Assembly (NCBI RefSeq): GCF_030209355.1
Contig: NZ_JARVSF010000040.1
Location: 1-35,905, forward strand
DNA length: 35,905 nt
Direction: 5' to 3'
DNA from: Pseudarthrobacter sp. fls2-241-R2A-127
GTDB lineage: Bacteria; Actinomycetota; Actinomycetes; Actinomycetales; Micrococcaceae
Shown: positions 1 through 6,940 of the stretch, piece after piece
How positions within the stretch are numbered: position 1 is the stretch's first letter
How the letters are laid out: every line of letters begins with the position of its first letter
The notes under the pieces: model-generated
Database searches by the model: none
Told to the model about the DNA's origin: nothing
The model's input: the letters and a program-made list of their open reading frames with translations, nothing else
Position numbers and translations under genes: made by a program

Positions 1-54
1 GGCGGCAAATCACCCATCGACCGCGTTCACAATCTCCGTGGGAAGAACACCTAG
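1..54 (+). CDS. Possible C-terminal end of an upstream gene (partial)
   Basis: Frame 1 is open from the window edge to a TAG at 52-54 and would encode GGKSPIDRVHNLRGKNT. The stop lies 12-13 bases before a strong hairpin terminator, which is where a gene end would be expected. Seventeen residues are too few to recognise a family, and the reading frame upstream cannot be seen, so this is only a plausible gene tail. Confidence 0.35.
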   Translation, partial: GGKSPIDRVHNLRGKNT

Positions 55-67
55 GTACCACCCCTTA

Positions 68-114
68 ACGGCAAACGGCCCGGGATGATGCGATCATCCC
101 GGGCCGTTTGCCGT
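68..114. terminator. Strong hairpin terminator, probably bidirectional
   Basis: A perfect inverted repeat has arms at 68-89 and 93-114 (22 bp) around a 3-nt loop; each arm contains ACGGCAAACGGCCCGGGATG or its complement. It lies between a possible plus-strand gene end at 54 and the stop of the minus-strand membrane protein gene at 129, so it probably ends transcription from both sides. A clear U-run is missing, as is usual for actinobacterial terminators. Confidence 0.8.
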
Positions 115-128
115 GGTACGGCCGGCCG

Positions 129-938
129 CTACCGGCCGTAAGGGTTTCCGAAGCCGCCGGCGTAAGGGTTGCCGGGCTGCTGTTTCCGGAAGTACGGGGC
201 AGCCGCGGGAAGGTACAGCAGCACGATGGCCACGATGCCCAGGACGGTTCCGACCGTAGCGAACGACGGAATCCCGAACAGGCCCAGCACCGACAAGGCC
301 GCAAAGACGGTTCCCAGGATGCGGGCCCAGTTCTTGCCCTTCCGGACGAAGAAGGCCACCAGCAGGTAGAGGGTAGCCCCGATAATGGCGAAGACCACCA
401 GGGTTCCGGCGACGACGCCCTTGATGTCGTCGTACGTGATGCCGGCGTTGCTTGCCTTGACCTGCTGGTCAAAGGCCTGCCTGAACGCGGGATCATCCAG
501 CTGGGTGAGCCCGGTGAGCAGGGAGATGACAAAGATCACGGCGGCCGCGATCAGCATCCAGAAGGAAACGTTTACCAGTTGCGGAATACCGGTGCTTGCC
601 GCCGGCTGCGGCTGCTCCGACGGGTACTGGCCGTAGGGGGACTGGCCGTACGGCTGCTGGCCGTAGGGCTGCTGCTGCCCGTAGCCGGGAGCCTGCGGGG
701 CATTCTGCCCATACTGGGGAGCGTTCTGGCCATACTGCGGTGCTGCCGGTGGCTGCGAACCCTGCTGCGGAGCGTTTTGGCCGTACTGCGGAGCGTTCTG
801 CCCGTACTGGGGGGCATTCTGTCCATAGCGGGGCTGCTGGGCGCCGGACTGCTCGCCGCCCGGCTGGCCGTTGCCTGGCTGCTCGTTTCCGGATGGCGGA
901 TCGTGGGGCGCGGGAGGCGGGACGGGAGGAGTACTCAT
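129..938 (-). CDS. Gln/Tyr/Pro-rich four-helix membrane protein
   Basis: This 269-residue protein has an unstructured N-terminal half (residues 1-116) rich in Pro, Gln, Gly and Tyr, including several QYGQNAP heptads at about 37-82 and PYGQ repeats at about 90-105. The C-terminal half holds four hydrophobic helices at roughly 122-145, 174-197, 203-222 and 226-248, then a short Gly/Asn/Tyr tail. The ATG at 938 was chosen over upstream in-frame starts because GAAGGAA precedes it at normal spacing and the protein then begins MSTPPVPPP. Small actinobacterial membrane proteins with such low-complexity cytosolic tails are common, but their function is mostly unknown. It is probably monocistronic, between two terminators. 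No catalytic motif is visible. Confidence 0.8.
   Translation of the reverse strand: MSTPPVPPPAPHDPPSGNEQPGNGQPGGEQSGAQQPRYGQNAPQYGQNAPQYGQNAPQQGSQPPAAPQYGQNAPQYGQNAPQAPGYGQQQPYGQQPYGQSPYGQYPSEQPQPAASTGIPQLVNVSFWMLIAAAVIFVISLLTGLTQLDDPAFRQAFDQQVKASNAGITYDDIKGVVAGTLVVFAIIGATLYLLVAFFVRKGKNWARILGTVFAALSVLGLFGIPSFATVGTVLGIVAIVLLYLPAAAPYFRKQQPGNPYAGGFGNPYGR
621..830 (-). repeat. In-gene tandem repeat encoding QYGQNAP and PYGQ units
   Basis: Within the membrane protein gene, residues 37-106 are built from 21-bp units encoding QYGQNAP (two uninterrupted runs separated by a short QGSQPPAAP stretch), followed by shorter YGQ-containing units. The copies differ at synonymous third positions, so the array is old enough to have diverged, but it could still change length by slippage. 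Confidence 0.75.
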
Positions 939-1090
939 GGGCGTTCCTTCTGCAGGTCGGGATCCGGGCGGGCTGCCGGGAATCGGTCCTGTGCCGCCCC
1001 CAGCATGGCTTAAGTCCACCGTACCCCCGGCGGGCCGGGTTGTGCGGGATCCGGCGGGGCCCTTCACGCCGCCAGGGGCGTTAAATGCGG

Positions 1091-1128
1091 CACCCCGGCA
1101 CCAGGCGGAAATGCCTGCTGCCGGGGTG
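1091..1128 (-). terminator. Hairpin terminator after the YceI gene
   Basis: Arms CACCCCGGCA (1091-1100) and TGCCGGGGTG (1119-1128) pair perfectly. After a 2x2 internal loop the stem continues as AGGC/GCCT around a GGAAAT loop. It starts 14 bases beyond the minus-strand stop at 1142, the expected position for a rho-independent type terminator. Confidence 0.75.
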
Positions 1129-1141
1129 GGCCGGAGCGGAA

Positions 1142-1690
1142 TCAGGCTGCGGGAGCGATGAAGGCGAGCTCCAGGTTGATGGCAACCTTGTCGCTGACCA
1201 GCACGCCGCCGGTCTCCAGGACAGCGTTCCAGGTCAGGCCGAAGTCCTTGCGGCTGATGGTGGTCTCGGCGGAGACGCCTGCGCGGGTGTTGCCGAACGG
1301 ATCAACGGCTACGCCGTTGAACTCGGTCTCCAGGGTCACCGGGCGGGTGACACCCTTGATGGTGAGGTCACCGGTGAGCTCGTAGCTGTTGCCCTTGGCC
1401 ACCAGGCCGTTGGAGACGAAGGAGATCTCCGGGAACTTCTCCACGTCGAAGAAGTCCTCGCCCTTGACGTGGCCGTCGCGGTTGGCGTCGCCGGAGTCGA
1501 AGCTGGCGGTCTTGATGGTGGCGTTGATCTTTGAATCGGCAACATCCTCGACGAGGTCAAGCGTTGCGGCGGCTTCGGTGAACTGGCCGCGGACCTTGCT
1601 GATGCCGGCGTGACGGACGGTGAAGCCGATCTCGCTGTGGGAGTTGTCCAGGGTCCAGGTGCCGGTGGTGACGTCTGCGGGAAGTGCCAT
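1142..1690 (-). CDS. YceI family protein
   Basis: The 182-residue product starts MALPADVTTGTWTLDNSHSE and shows the YceI lipocalin-like pattern: W-x-L-D-x-x-H-S near the N-terminus, IGFTVRHAGISKVRG, a central DVEKFPEISF strand and a C-terminal LTGDLTIKGVTRPV segment. Family members form a beta-barrel that binds long isoprenoid or other apolar ligands. Unlike the periplasmic E. coli protein there is no signal peptide, so it is probably cytosolic, as in most actinobacteria. AAGGAG lies just before the ATG at 1690. The gene stands alone, with a palindrome-bearing promoter upstream and a terminator downstream. The ligand here is unknown; a role in isoprenoid quinone handling or stress is only a guess from the family. 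Confidence 0.9.
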   Translation of the reverse strand: MALPADVTTGTWTLDNSHSEIGFTVRHAGISKVRGQFTEAAATLDLVEDVADSKINATIKTASFDSGDANRDGHVKGEDFFDVEKFPEISFVSNGLVAKGNSYELTGDLTIKGVTRPVTLETEFNGVAVDPFGNTRAGVSAETTISRKDFGLTWNAVLETGGVLVSDKVAINLELAFIAPAA

Positions 1691-1774
1691 GATGATGCTC
1701 CTTGTTCGTAATACCTGTTGTGGTCATGCGGTTGAACCTTCATCGGTTGAAGCCTCAACTAACTTGCTGCATCC

Positions 1775-1799
1775 AGTATAAACATGCGTTTGCATGTTT
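1775..1799 (-). promoter_or_regulatory. YceI promoter with palindromic operator
   Basis: On the minus strand a TATACT -10 hexamer occupies 1780-1775. Directly upstream, where the -35/-10 spacer would be, is a perfect palindrome with arms AAACATGC (1780-1787) and GCATGTTT (1792-1799) around GTTT. A repressor bound there would block RNA polymerase, so YceI is probably controlled by a dimeric regulator, for example of the MarR type. The regulator is not in this window. A clear -35 hexamer was not found. Confidence 0.5.
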
Positions 1800-1892
1800 T
1801 GTTCCCGTGTTCGGAACATTTCTTCAGAAACTTAAGTTCTACTGTTCGTAGAAGATTTCGGATCGCACGCCATCTTTGAGAAACTGGTAAAC

Positions 1893-2573
1893 ATGCCCCA
1901 AGCCACTGTCCATCTGCTCCGCCACGGCGAGGTCCATAATCCCGACGGCGTTCTGTACGGACGGCTCCCCGAATTCCACCTCTCCGAACTGGGGCAGGAG
2001 ATGGCCCGCACCCTCGCCGAGCACTTCCGGCAGCGTGCCGAACGGGGCGCCCGCATCACGTACCTGGCCGCCTCGCCGCTTGAGCGCGCGCAGGAAACCG
2101 CCCGGCCGACGTCGGAAGCCCTGCACCTGCAGATCCACACCGAGCCCCGGATCATCGAGGCGGAAAACTACTTCGAGGGCATGAAGGTCACCAAAGCAGA
2201 GCTGCGCCGGCCCAAGCACTGGCCCCGGCTGGTCAATCCGCTGCGCCCGTCCTGGGGCGAGCCCTACAGGCAGCAGGCCGCCCGCATCGCTGCGGCAGCG
2301 CAGGACGCCCGGCTCCGGGCCATCGAACTGGCCGCCGGCGACTTCGGCGCCGAGGGACCCGAAGCCATCCTCGTCAGCCACCAGCTGCCCATCTGGGCCG
2401 CACGGCTCAGCGCCGAAGGCCGGCCCCTGTGGCACGACCCCCGCAAACGCGAGTGCACGCTGACCTCCGTCACGTCCCTGGTGTTCGATGCCGACGGCTC
2501 GCTGGTGCGGGTCGACTACAGCGAACCCGCCGCGTCCCTTCTTCCCGGTGCCGCCAGCACCCCTGGAGCCTAG
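1893..2573 (+). CDS. Histidine phosphatase family protein
   Basis: This 226-residue protein belongs to the phosphoglycerate mutase-like histidine phosphatase superfamily. The catalytic LLRHGE motif is at residues 8-13 (nucleophile His11, with Arg10), followed by a typical YGRLPEFHLSELGQEMA segment. The second catalytic histidine is probably His163 in VSHQLPIW. The substrate cannot be told from sequence; such enzymes range from sugar phosphatases to broad phosphomonoesterases. The ATG at 1893 gives the canonical short lead into RHGE. The stop is 2 nt before the start of the ResA-like gene, so it is the first gene of the cytochrome c maturation operon. A small phosphatase is often found at this place in related actinobacteria, but a role in that pathway is not established. 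Confidence 0.88.
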   Translation: MPQATVHLLRHGEVHNPDGVLYGRLPEFHLSELGQEMARTLAEHFRQRAERGARITYLAASPLERAQETARPTSEALHLQIHTEPRIIEAENYFEGMKVTKAELRRPKHWPRLVNPLRPSWGEPYRQQAARIAAAAQDARLRAIELAAGDFGAEGPEAILVSHQLPIWAARLSAEGRPLWHDPRKRECTLTSVTSLVFDADGSLVRVDYSEPAASLLPGAASTPGA

Positions 2574-2575
2574 CT

Positions 2576-3184
2576 GTGACCAACGATTTCCTCCCCTCGC
2601 GCCGCAGCATGCTCGTGAGCGGCCTGGCCTTGGGCGCACTGACCCTTGGCCTGTCCGGCTGCGCCCAGGAAGACGCCCTGGCCAAGCAGGCAAAGGCCGG
2701 AGACAACAAGAACTACGTGGCAGGCGACGGTTCGGTCACCGAGTTCGCCGCCGGCGACCGCAAGGAGGCCGTCCAGATCCAAGGGGCGCTCTTCAGCGGC
2801 GCCAAGGTGACCCCCGCAGACTTCCAGGGCAAGGTAAGCATCCTCAACTTCTGGTTCGCCGCCTGTGCCCCGTGCCGGGTGGAGGCGCCCATCCTCGAAG
2901 AACTCCACCAGGAGTTCAAGGACCAGGGCGTGCAGTTCTTCGGCGTCAACCTCCGCGACGAGAAACCCACCGCAGAGGCGTTCGAGAAGACCTTCAACCT
3001 GACGTACCCAAGTTTCGATGACAAGGACGGCAGCGTCCTGCTGTCCGTATCCGGCCTGGTCCCGCCCGGGGCGGTCCCCACCACCCTGGTCCTGGACAAG
3101 CAGGGCCGGGTGGCGTCCCGGGTCCTGGGCGAGATCGAGAAGGGCACCTTGAAGGCCCTCATCACCGCCGCCGTGGCGGAGTAG
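2576..3184 (+). CDS. resA: TlpA/ResA-like thiol-disulfide lipoprotein
   Basis: A 202-residue thioredoxin-fold protein anchored outside the membrane. The N-terminus has SRRS, a hydrophobic stretch and the lipobox LSGC, so it should be lipidated on that cysteine; the twin arginine also makes Tat export possible. The redox site is WFAACAPCR, with Cys97 and Cys100. The downstream cis-Pro loop is PPGAVPTTLVLD. In System II cytochrome c maturation, ResA reduces the apocytochrome CXXCH cysteines before heme attachment. GTG at 2576 was chosen because it gives a compact signal peptide and follows GGAG; an upstream in-frame start would run through the previous gene. It is followed by CcdA, which supplies its electrons. 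Confidence 0.9.
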   Translation: MTNDFLPSRRSMLVSGLALGALTLGLSGCAQEDALAKQAKAGDNKNYVAGDGSVTEFAAGDRKEAVQIQGALFSGAKVTPADFQGKVSILNFWFAACAPCRVEAPILEELHQEFKDQGVQFFGVNLRDEKPTAEAFEKTFNLTYPSFDDKDGSVLLSVSGLVPPGAVPTTLVLDKQGRVASRVLGEIEKGTLKALITAAVAE

Positions 3185-3200
3185 GGGCAGGCCAGGCACC

Positions 3201-3956
3201 GTGAACAGTCCTTTCGCCGAAGCCATCCTCAGCGGCTCGCTCCTCCTGGCCATCCCGGTGGCGCTGCTCGCCGGCCTGGTGTCCTTCCTTTCGCCCTGCG
3301 TGCTGCCCCTTGTTCCGGGCTACCTCGGATACGTCACGGGCTTGAGCGGCGTTGACCTGCAGAAGCAAAAGCGCGGCCGGATGCTGGCAGGCATCGGTTT
3401 GTTCGTCCTGGGTTTCTCGGTGATCTTCGTCCTGCTGGGCGGCGCCTTCGGGCAGCTGGGCACCCTGATCAGCGGCAGCCGGAACGCCTGGATCACCCAA
3501 CTCCTGGGCATCCTGGTGATCATCATGGGCATTGTGTTCATGGGCGGCTTCAGCTGGCTCCAGCGGGACGCGAAAATCCATGCCAAACCGCCCGCCGGGC
3601 TCTGGGGTGCGCCCCTGTTGGGCCTCACCTTCGGGCTGGGCTGGGCCCCCTGCATCGGTCCCACCTACTCCGCCGTGCAGCTGCTCAGCCTCTCCGGCGG
3701 ATCTTCCGCCGCCAAGGGCGCCTTCCTGGCGTTCGTCTACAGCCTGGGACTGGGCATCCCGTTCCTGCTGATCGCGCTGGCCGTGCGCCGCGGAATGGGC
3801 GTTATGGCGTTCTTCCGCAAGCACCGCCTTGCCATCCAGCGGACCGGCGGCGGCATCCTGGTGGTGCTGGGCCTGCTGATGGCCACCGGCGTGTGGGGGG
3901 CCTGGGTAACCGGGCTGCAGTACTGGTTCCAAACCGACGTGAAGTTGCCGATCTGA
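3201..3956 (+). CDS. ccdA: Cytochrome c biogenesis protein CcdA
   Basis: A 251-residue polytopic membrane protein of the DsbD/CcdA family with about six transmembrane helices. The two redox cysteines are visible in the conserved contexts SPCVLPLVPGYLGYVTG (Cys33) and LGWAPCIGPT (Cys151). CcdA moves electrons from cytosolic thioredoxin across the membrane to ResA-like proteins. Translation starts at GTG 3201, 16 nt after the ResA stop. Its TGA overlaps the ATG of resB in the sequence TGATG, a sign of translational coupling. Confidence 0.93.
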   Translation: MNSPFAEAILSGSLLLAIPVALLAGLVSFLSPCVLPLVPGYLGYVTGLSGVDLQKQKRGRMLAGIGLFVLGFSVIFVLLGGAFGQLGTLISGSRNAWITQLLGILVIIMGIVFMGGFSWLQRDAKIHAKPPAGLWGAPLLGLTFGLGWAPCIGPTYSAVQLLSLSGGSSAAKGAFLAFVYSLGLGIPFLLIALAVRRGMGVMAFFRKHRLAIQRTGGGILVVLGLLMATGVWGAWVTGLQYWFQTDVKLPI

Positions 3957-5725
3957 TGAGCGAGCGTGTGAACGTAAAGAAGAAGCAATCCACCCCTGTC
4001 GCAGGGGCCAAGGCAGAGGCCGCCCTTCCGGCCCTGGGCCCGAAGGGCATGCTGCGGTGGGCCTGGACCCAGCTGACCAGCATGCGGACGGCATTGTTCC
4101 TGCTGCTGCTCCTCGCCGTCGCGGCCGTACCCGGCTCGCTGTTCCCGCAGCGGCCCGCCAACCCGGCCAATGTGACCCAATACATTAAGGACCACCAGGA
4201 CTACGGCAAGCTGCTGGACTCCCTGCAGCTCTACGACGTCTACTCCTCGGCATGGTTCTCGGCGATCTACCTCCTGCTGTTCATCTCGCTGATCGGCTGC
4301 GTGGTGCCGCGCGCCATCGCCCACTACAAAGCCATGCGCTCCCAGCCGCCGCGTACCCCGCAGCGCCTGTCCCGGCTCCCCGAATACGGCACCCTGGTGG
4401 TTCCCGCCGACGCCGGGATCCCGGCGTCGGACGCCATCAACAGTGCCGCCGGGCTGCTCAGCAAGCGCGGCTACCGGGTAGAGGTCAGGGATGCCGACGG
4501 CGCCCTTCCGTCCCTGGGTGCCGAGCGCGGTTTCATGAAGGAAGTGGGAAACCTGGTTTTCCACACCTCGCTCATCGGCGTGCTGGTATCCGTGGCCGCC
4601 GGCGGCCTGTTCGGGTACAGCGGCCAGCGCATCCTGGTGGAAGGCGACACGTTCGTGAACACCCTGGTGGGCTACGACCAGTTCAACCCGGGCACCAACT
4701 TCCAGCCCAGCCAGCTCCAGCCGTACTCGCTCCAGCTGGACAAGTTCAACATCACCTTCGACCGGGAATCCAAGGGCAAGTTCGGCCAGCCCATCGACTT
4801 CGCCGCCACCGTGACCACCAAGGAAAACCCGGACGCGCCGGCCAAGCAGGAGATCCTGAAGGTCAACGACCCCGTTAACCTGGGCGGCACCAGCATCTAC
4901 CTCACCGGCAACGGCTACGCCCCCGTGGTCACCATCCGTGACGGCAACGGCAACATCGCCATGCAGGGGCCCGTTGTAGCCAAGCTGCAGGGGGACAACT
5001 ACTACTCCTCGGTGGTCATCAAGGTCCCGGATGCGAAACCGGACCAGCTGGGCTTCGTGGGCTTCTTCCTCCCCACCGCGTTCGTCACGGACAAGAACGT
5101 TTCGTTCAGCGCCGATCCCGAGCTGTTCAACCCGCAGCTGACCCTGAACTCCTACTACGGCGACCTGGGCCTGAACAGCGGTGCCCCGCAGAACGTCTTC
5201 GAACTCGACGTCAGGAACCTGACGCCGCTGAACGCGCGGAACCTGGCCGCAGGCGGCATCACCCTGGCGCCGGGCTCCACAGCCACCCTGCCTGACGGCA
5301 AGGGCACCATCAGCTTTGACGGCGTGAAGCGCTACATCGGCGTGGACATCCACCACAACCCGGGCCAGGTCTACGCCCTGGTCTTCGCGCTCCTTGCGGT
5401 GGCCGGCCTGATCCTCTCGCTCTACGTCAACCGCCGTCGCGTGTGGGTACGGACCGGCACTGCGGCGGACGGCCGCACCATGGTGGAATACGGGCTCCTG
5501 GCCCGCGGCGAGGACCACCGCCTGGCCGGCGAGGCAGCTGCCCTCCGGGAACTCTTCGCCACGGAATGGCAATTGCCCGCGGATGCCGCCGAAGAAGCAG
5601 CATCCGACTCCGTTGACCCCGGAACCACCGCCGGGTCCCAGCAAACTCCCAGCCGGACAAGCGATAATGTCGCAGGCTCCGTCAGCACCCCAGCAGGCCC
5701 CACCGGGCCCGAAAAGGACCAGTAA
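3956..5725 (+). CDS. resB: Cytochrome c biogenesis protein ResB
   Basis: This 589-residue protein is ResB (Ccs1), which with CcsB/ResC forms the System II heme exporter and cytochrome c synthase. A charged cytosolic N-terminus is followed by a helix at about 43-62, a second near 100-118, a third near 198-220, a large extracytoplasmic domain (about 225-475) and a last helix at about 478-500. The C-terminal tail is cytosolic and acidic. The start ATG overlaps the ccdA stop by one base; upstream in-frame codons lie inside ccdA. Its stop overlaps the start of ccsB as TAATG. Length and order match the actinobacterial ccdA-resB-ccsB arrangement. Confidence 0.93.
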   Translation: MSERVNVKKKQSTPVAGAKAEAALPALGPKGMLRWAWTQLTSMRTALFLLLLLAVAAVPGSLFPQRPANPANVTQYIKDHQDYGKLLDSLQLYDVYSSAWFSAIYLLLFISLIGCVVPRAIAHYKAMRSQPPRTPQRLSRLPEYGTLVVPADAGIPASDAINSAAGLLSKRGYRVEVRDADGALPSLGAERGFMKEVGNLVFHTSLIGVLVSVAAGGLFGYSGQRILVEGDTFVNTLVGYDQFNPGTNFQPSQLQPYSLQLDKFNITFDRESKGKFGQPIDFAATVTTKENPDAPAKQEILKVNDPVNLGGTSIYLTGNGYAPVVTIRDGNGNIAMQGPVVAKLQGDNYYSSVVIKVPDAKPDQLGFVGFFLPTAFVTDKNVSFSADPELFNPQLTLNSYYGDLGLNSGAPQNVFELDVRNLTPLNARNLAAGGITLAPGSTATLPDGKGTISFDGVKRYIGVDIHHNPGQVYALVFALLAVAGLILSLYVNRRRVWVRTGTAADGRTMVEYGLLARGEDHRLAGEAAALRELFATEWQLPADAAEEAASDSVDPGTTAGSQQTPSRTSDNVAGSVSTPAGPTGPEKDQ

Positions 5726-6813
5726 TGCCATTTGGAATCAACGAAACCATGGGCCAGTACAGCGAACTCTTCATGCTGCTGGCGGCGGGTACCTACACGG
5801 TGGCCTTCATCGCCTTCGCCTGGGACCTGGCAAAGAGCAGCAAGGCGCTGCGCGCAGTGGACCTCAAGGCCGCCCAGGCCGGCGCAACCGCCAAGGTCCC
5901 CGTGGCAGCCGGCGTGGGTGCGGGCTCTGCAGGGGGACGCCTGAGCGGCCCCGCCGACCGTGCCGAGCGGCCGTCGTCGTCAACCGCCAAAGCCAACGCG
6001 GCAGGTTCCGGCGGCATTGTCACGGCCGACGGCGACATGAAGTACGCCGCGGAGCGCCGGGTTCCGGCGCGGGTCGCCGTGGCCCTGACCACCCTCGCCG
6101 TCCTCATCCACGGCGCCGGCGTGGTCACCAGGGCCCTTGGTGCCGGCCGGGTGCCGTGGGGCAACATGTACGAATTCCTGACCACCGGCGCGTTCCTGGT
6201 GGCGGTCGTGTTCCTGGTCTCGCTGATCCGGCGCGACCTCCGCTTCCTGGGCACCTTCGTGGTGGGCCTGGTCATCATCATGATGGTGGCCGCATCGGTG
6301 GCCTTCTGGACCCCGGTAGGCCACCTGGTGCCGGCGCTGCAGAGCTACTGGCTGGTCATCCACGTTTCCATCGCAGTGCTGTCCTCGTCCCTGTTCACCC
6401 TGACGTTCGCCATGTCCGCTCTGCAGTTGGTGCAGTCCCACCGGCAGAAGACCGTTGCTGCCGGCGGAGCCGACAAGCTCGGCTTCATGCGCCTGGTACC
6501 GTCCGCGCTGAGCCTGGAGAACCTGTCTTACCGGATCAACGCGATCGCCTTCATCGGCTGGACCTTCACCCTCATGTTCGGCGCGATCTGGGCGGAAAAG
6601 GCCTGGGGCCGGTTCTGGGGCTGGGACACCAAAGAGGTGTGGACATTCGTGATCTGGGTTGTCTACGCCGGATACCTGCACGCACGCGCCACGCGCGGCT
6701 GGACCGGAACCCGTGCCGCGTGGCTGTCGATCGTGGGCTACTGCTGCGTTGTCTTCAACTTCACCATTGTGAACACGTTGTTCAACGGGCTCCACTCCTA
6801 CTCCGGGCTCTGA
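5725..6813 (+). CDS. ccsB: Cytochrome c biogenesis protein CcsB/ResC
   Basis: A 362-residue heme-handling membrane protein. The tryptophan-rich WWD-type signature is WGWDTKE at 298-304, flanked by helices. Candidate heme-ligand histidines include His213 in the helix WLVIHVSIAV and His357 near the C-terminus. With ResB it exports heme and ligates it to reduced apocytochrome c outside the cell. A Gly/Ala/Ser-rich insert at about 50-100 follows the first helix and is low complexity. It is the last gene of the operon; a short palindrome AATAGCTATT (6828-6837) follows the stop, but no strong terminator is seen. Confidence 0.93.
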   Translation: MPFGINETMGQYSELFMLLAAGTYTVAFIAFAWDLAKSSKALRAVDLKAAQAGATAKVPVAAGVGAGSAGGRLSGPADRAERPSSSTAKANAAGSGGIVTADGDMKYAAERRVPARVAVALTTLAVLIHGAGVVTRALGAGRVPWGNMYEFLTTGAFLVAVVFLVSLIRRDLRFLGTFVVGLVIIMMVAASVAFWTPVGHLVPALQSYWLVIHVSIAVLSSSLFTLTFAMSALQLVQSHRQKTVAAGGADKLGFMRLVPSALSLENLSYRINAIAFIGWTFTLMFGAIWAEKAWGRFWGWDTKEVWTFVIWVVYAGYLHARATRGWTGTRAAWLSIVGYCCVVFNFTIVNTLFNGLHSYSGL

Positions 6814-6940
6814 GGCTGCCGCCAACAAATAGCTATTCGATGTAGCAACAGGGCTGTTCCCCGGTCCTTCGGAAATGCTACTTTGGTCAGGTTCCCTGTG
6901 ATGAAGTTTGCAGGCGGATCACCAGCTTTCCGAGGTACCC

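Noticed and set aside
3737..5731. 664-codon minus-strand open frame opposite resB
   Set aside because: It mirrors resB, whose membrane and domain features are clear. Long antisense frames are normal in GC-rich coding DNA, and the translation is low complexity with no recognisable motif.
6842..6884. Inverted repeat GTAGCA/TGCTAC and a TACTTT hexamer ahead of the Hsp70-like gene as a promoter
   Set aside because: The hexamer fits TANNNT, but there is no -35, the distance to the start is unremarkable and the repeat is short and widely spaced; too weak to list.
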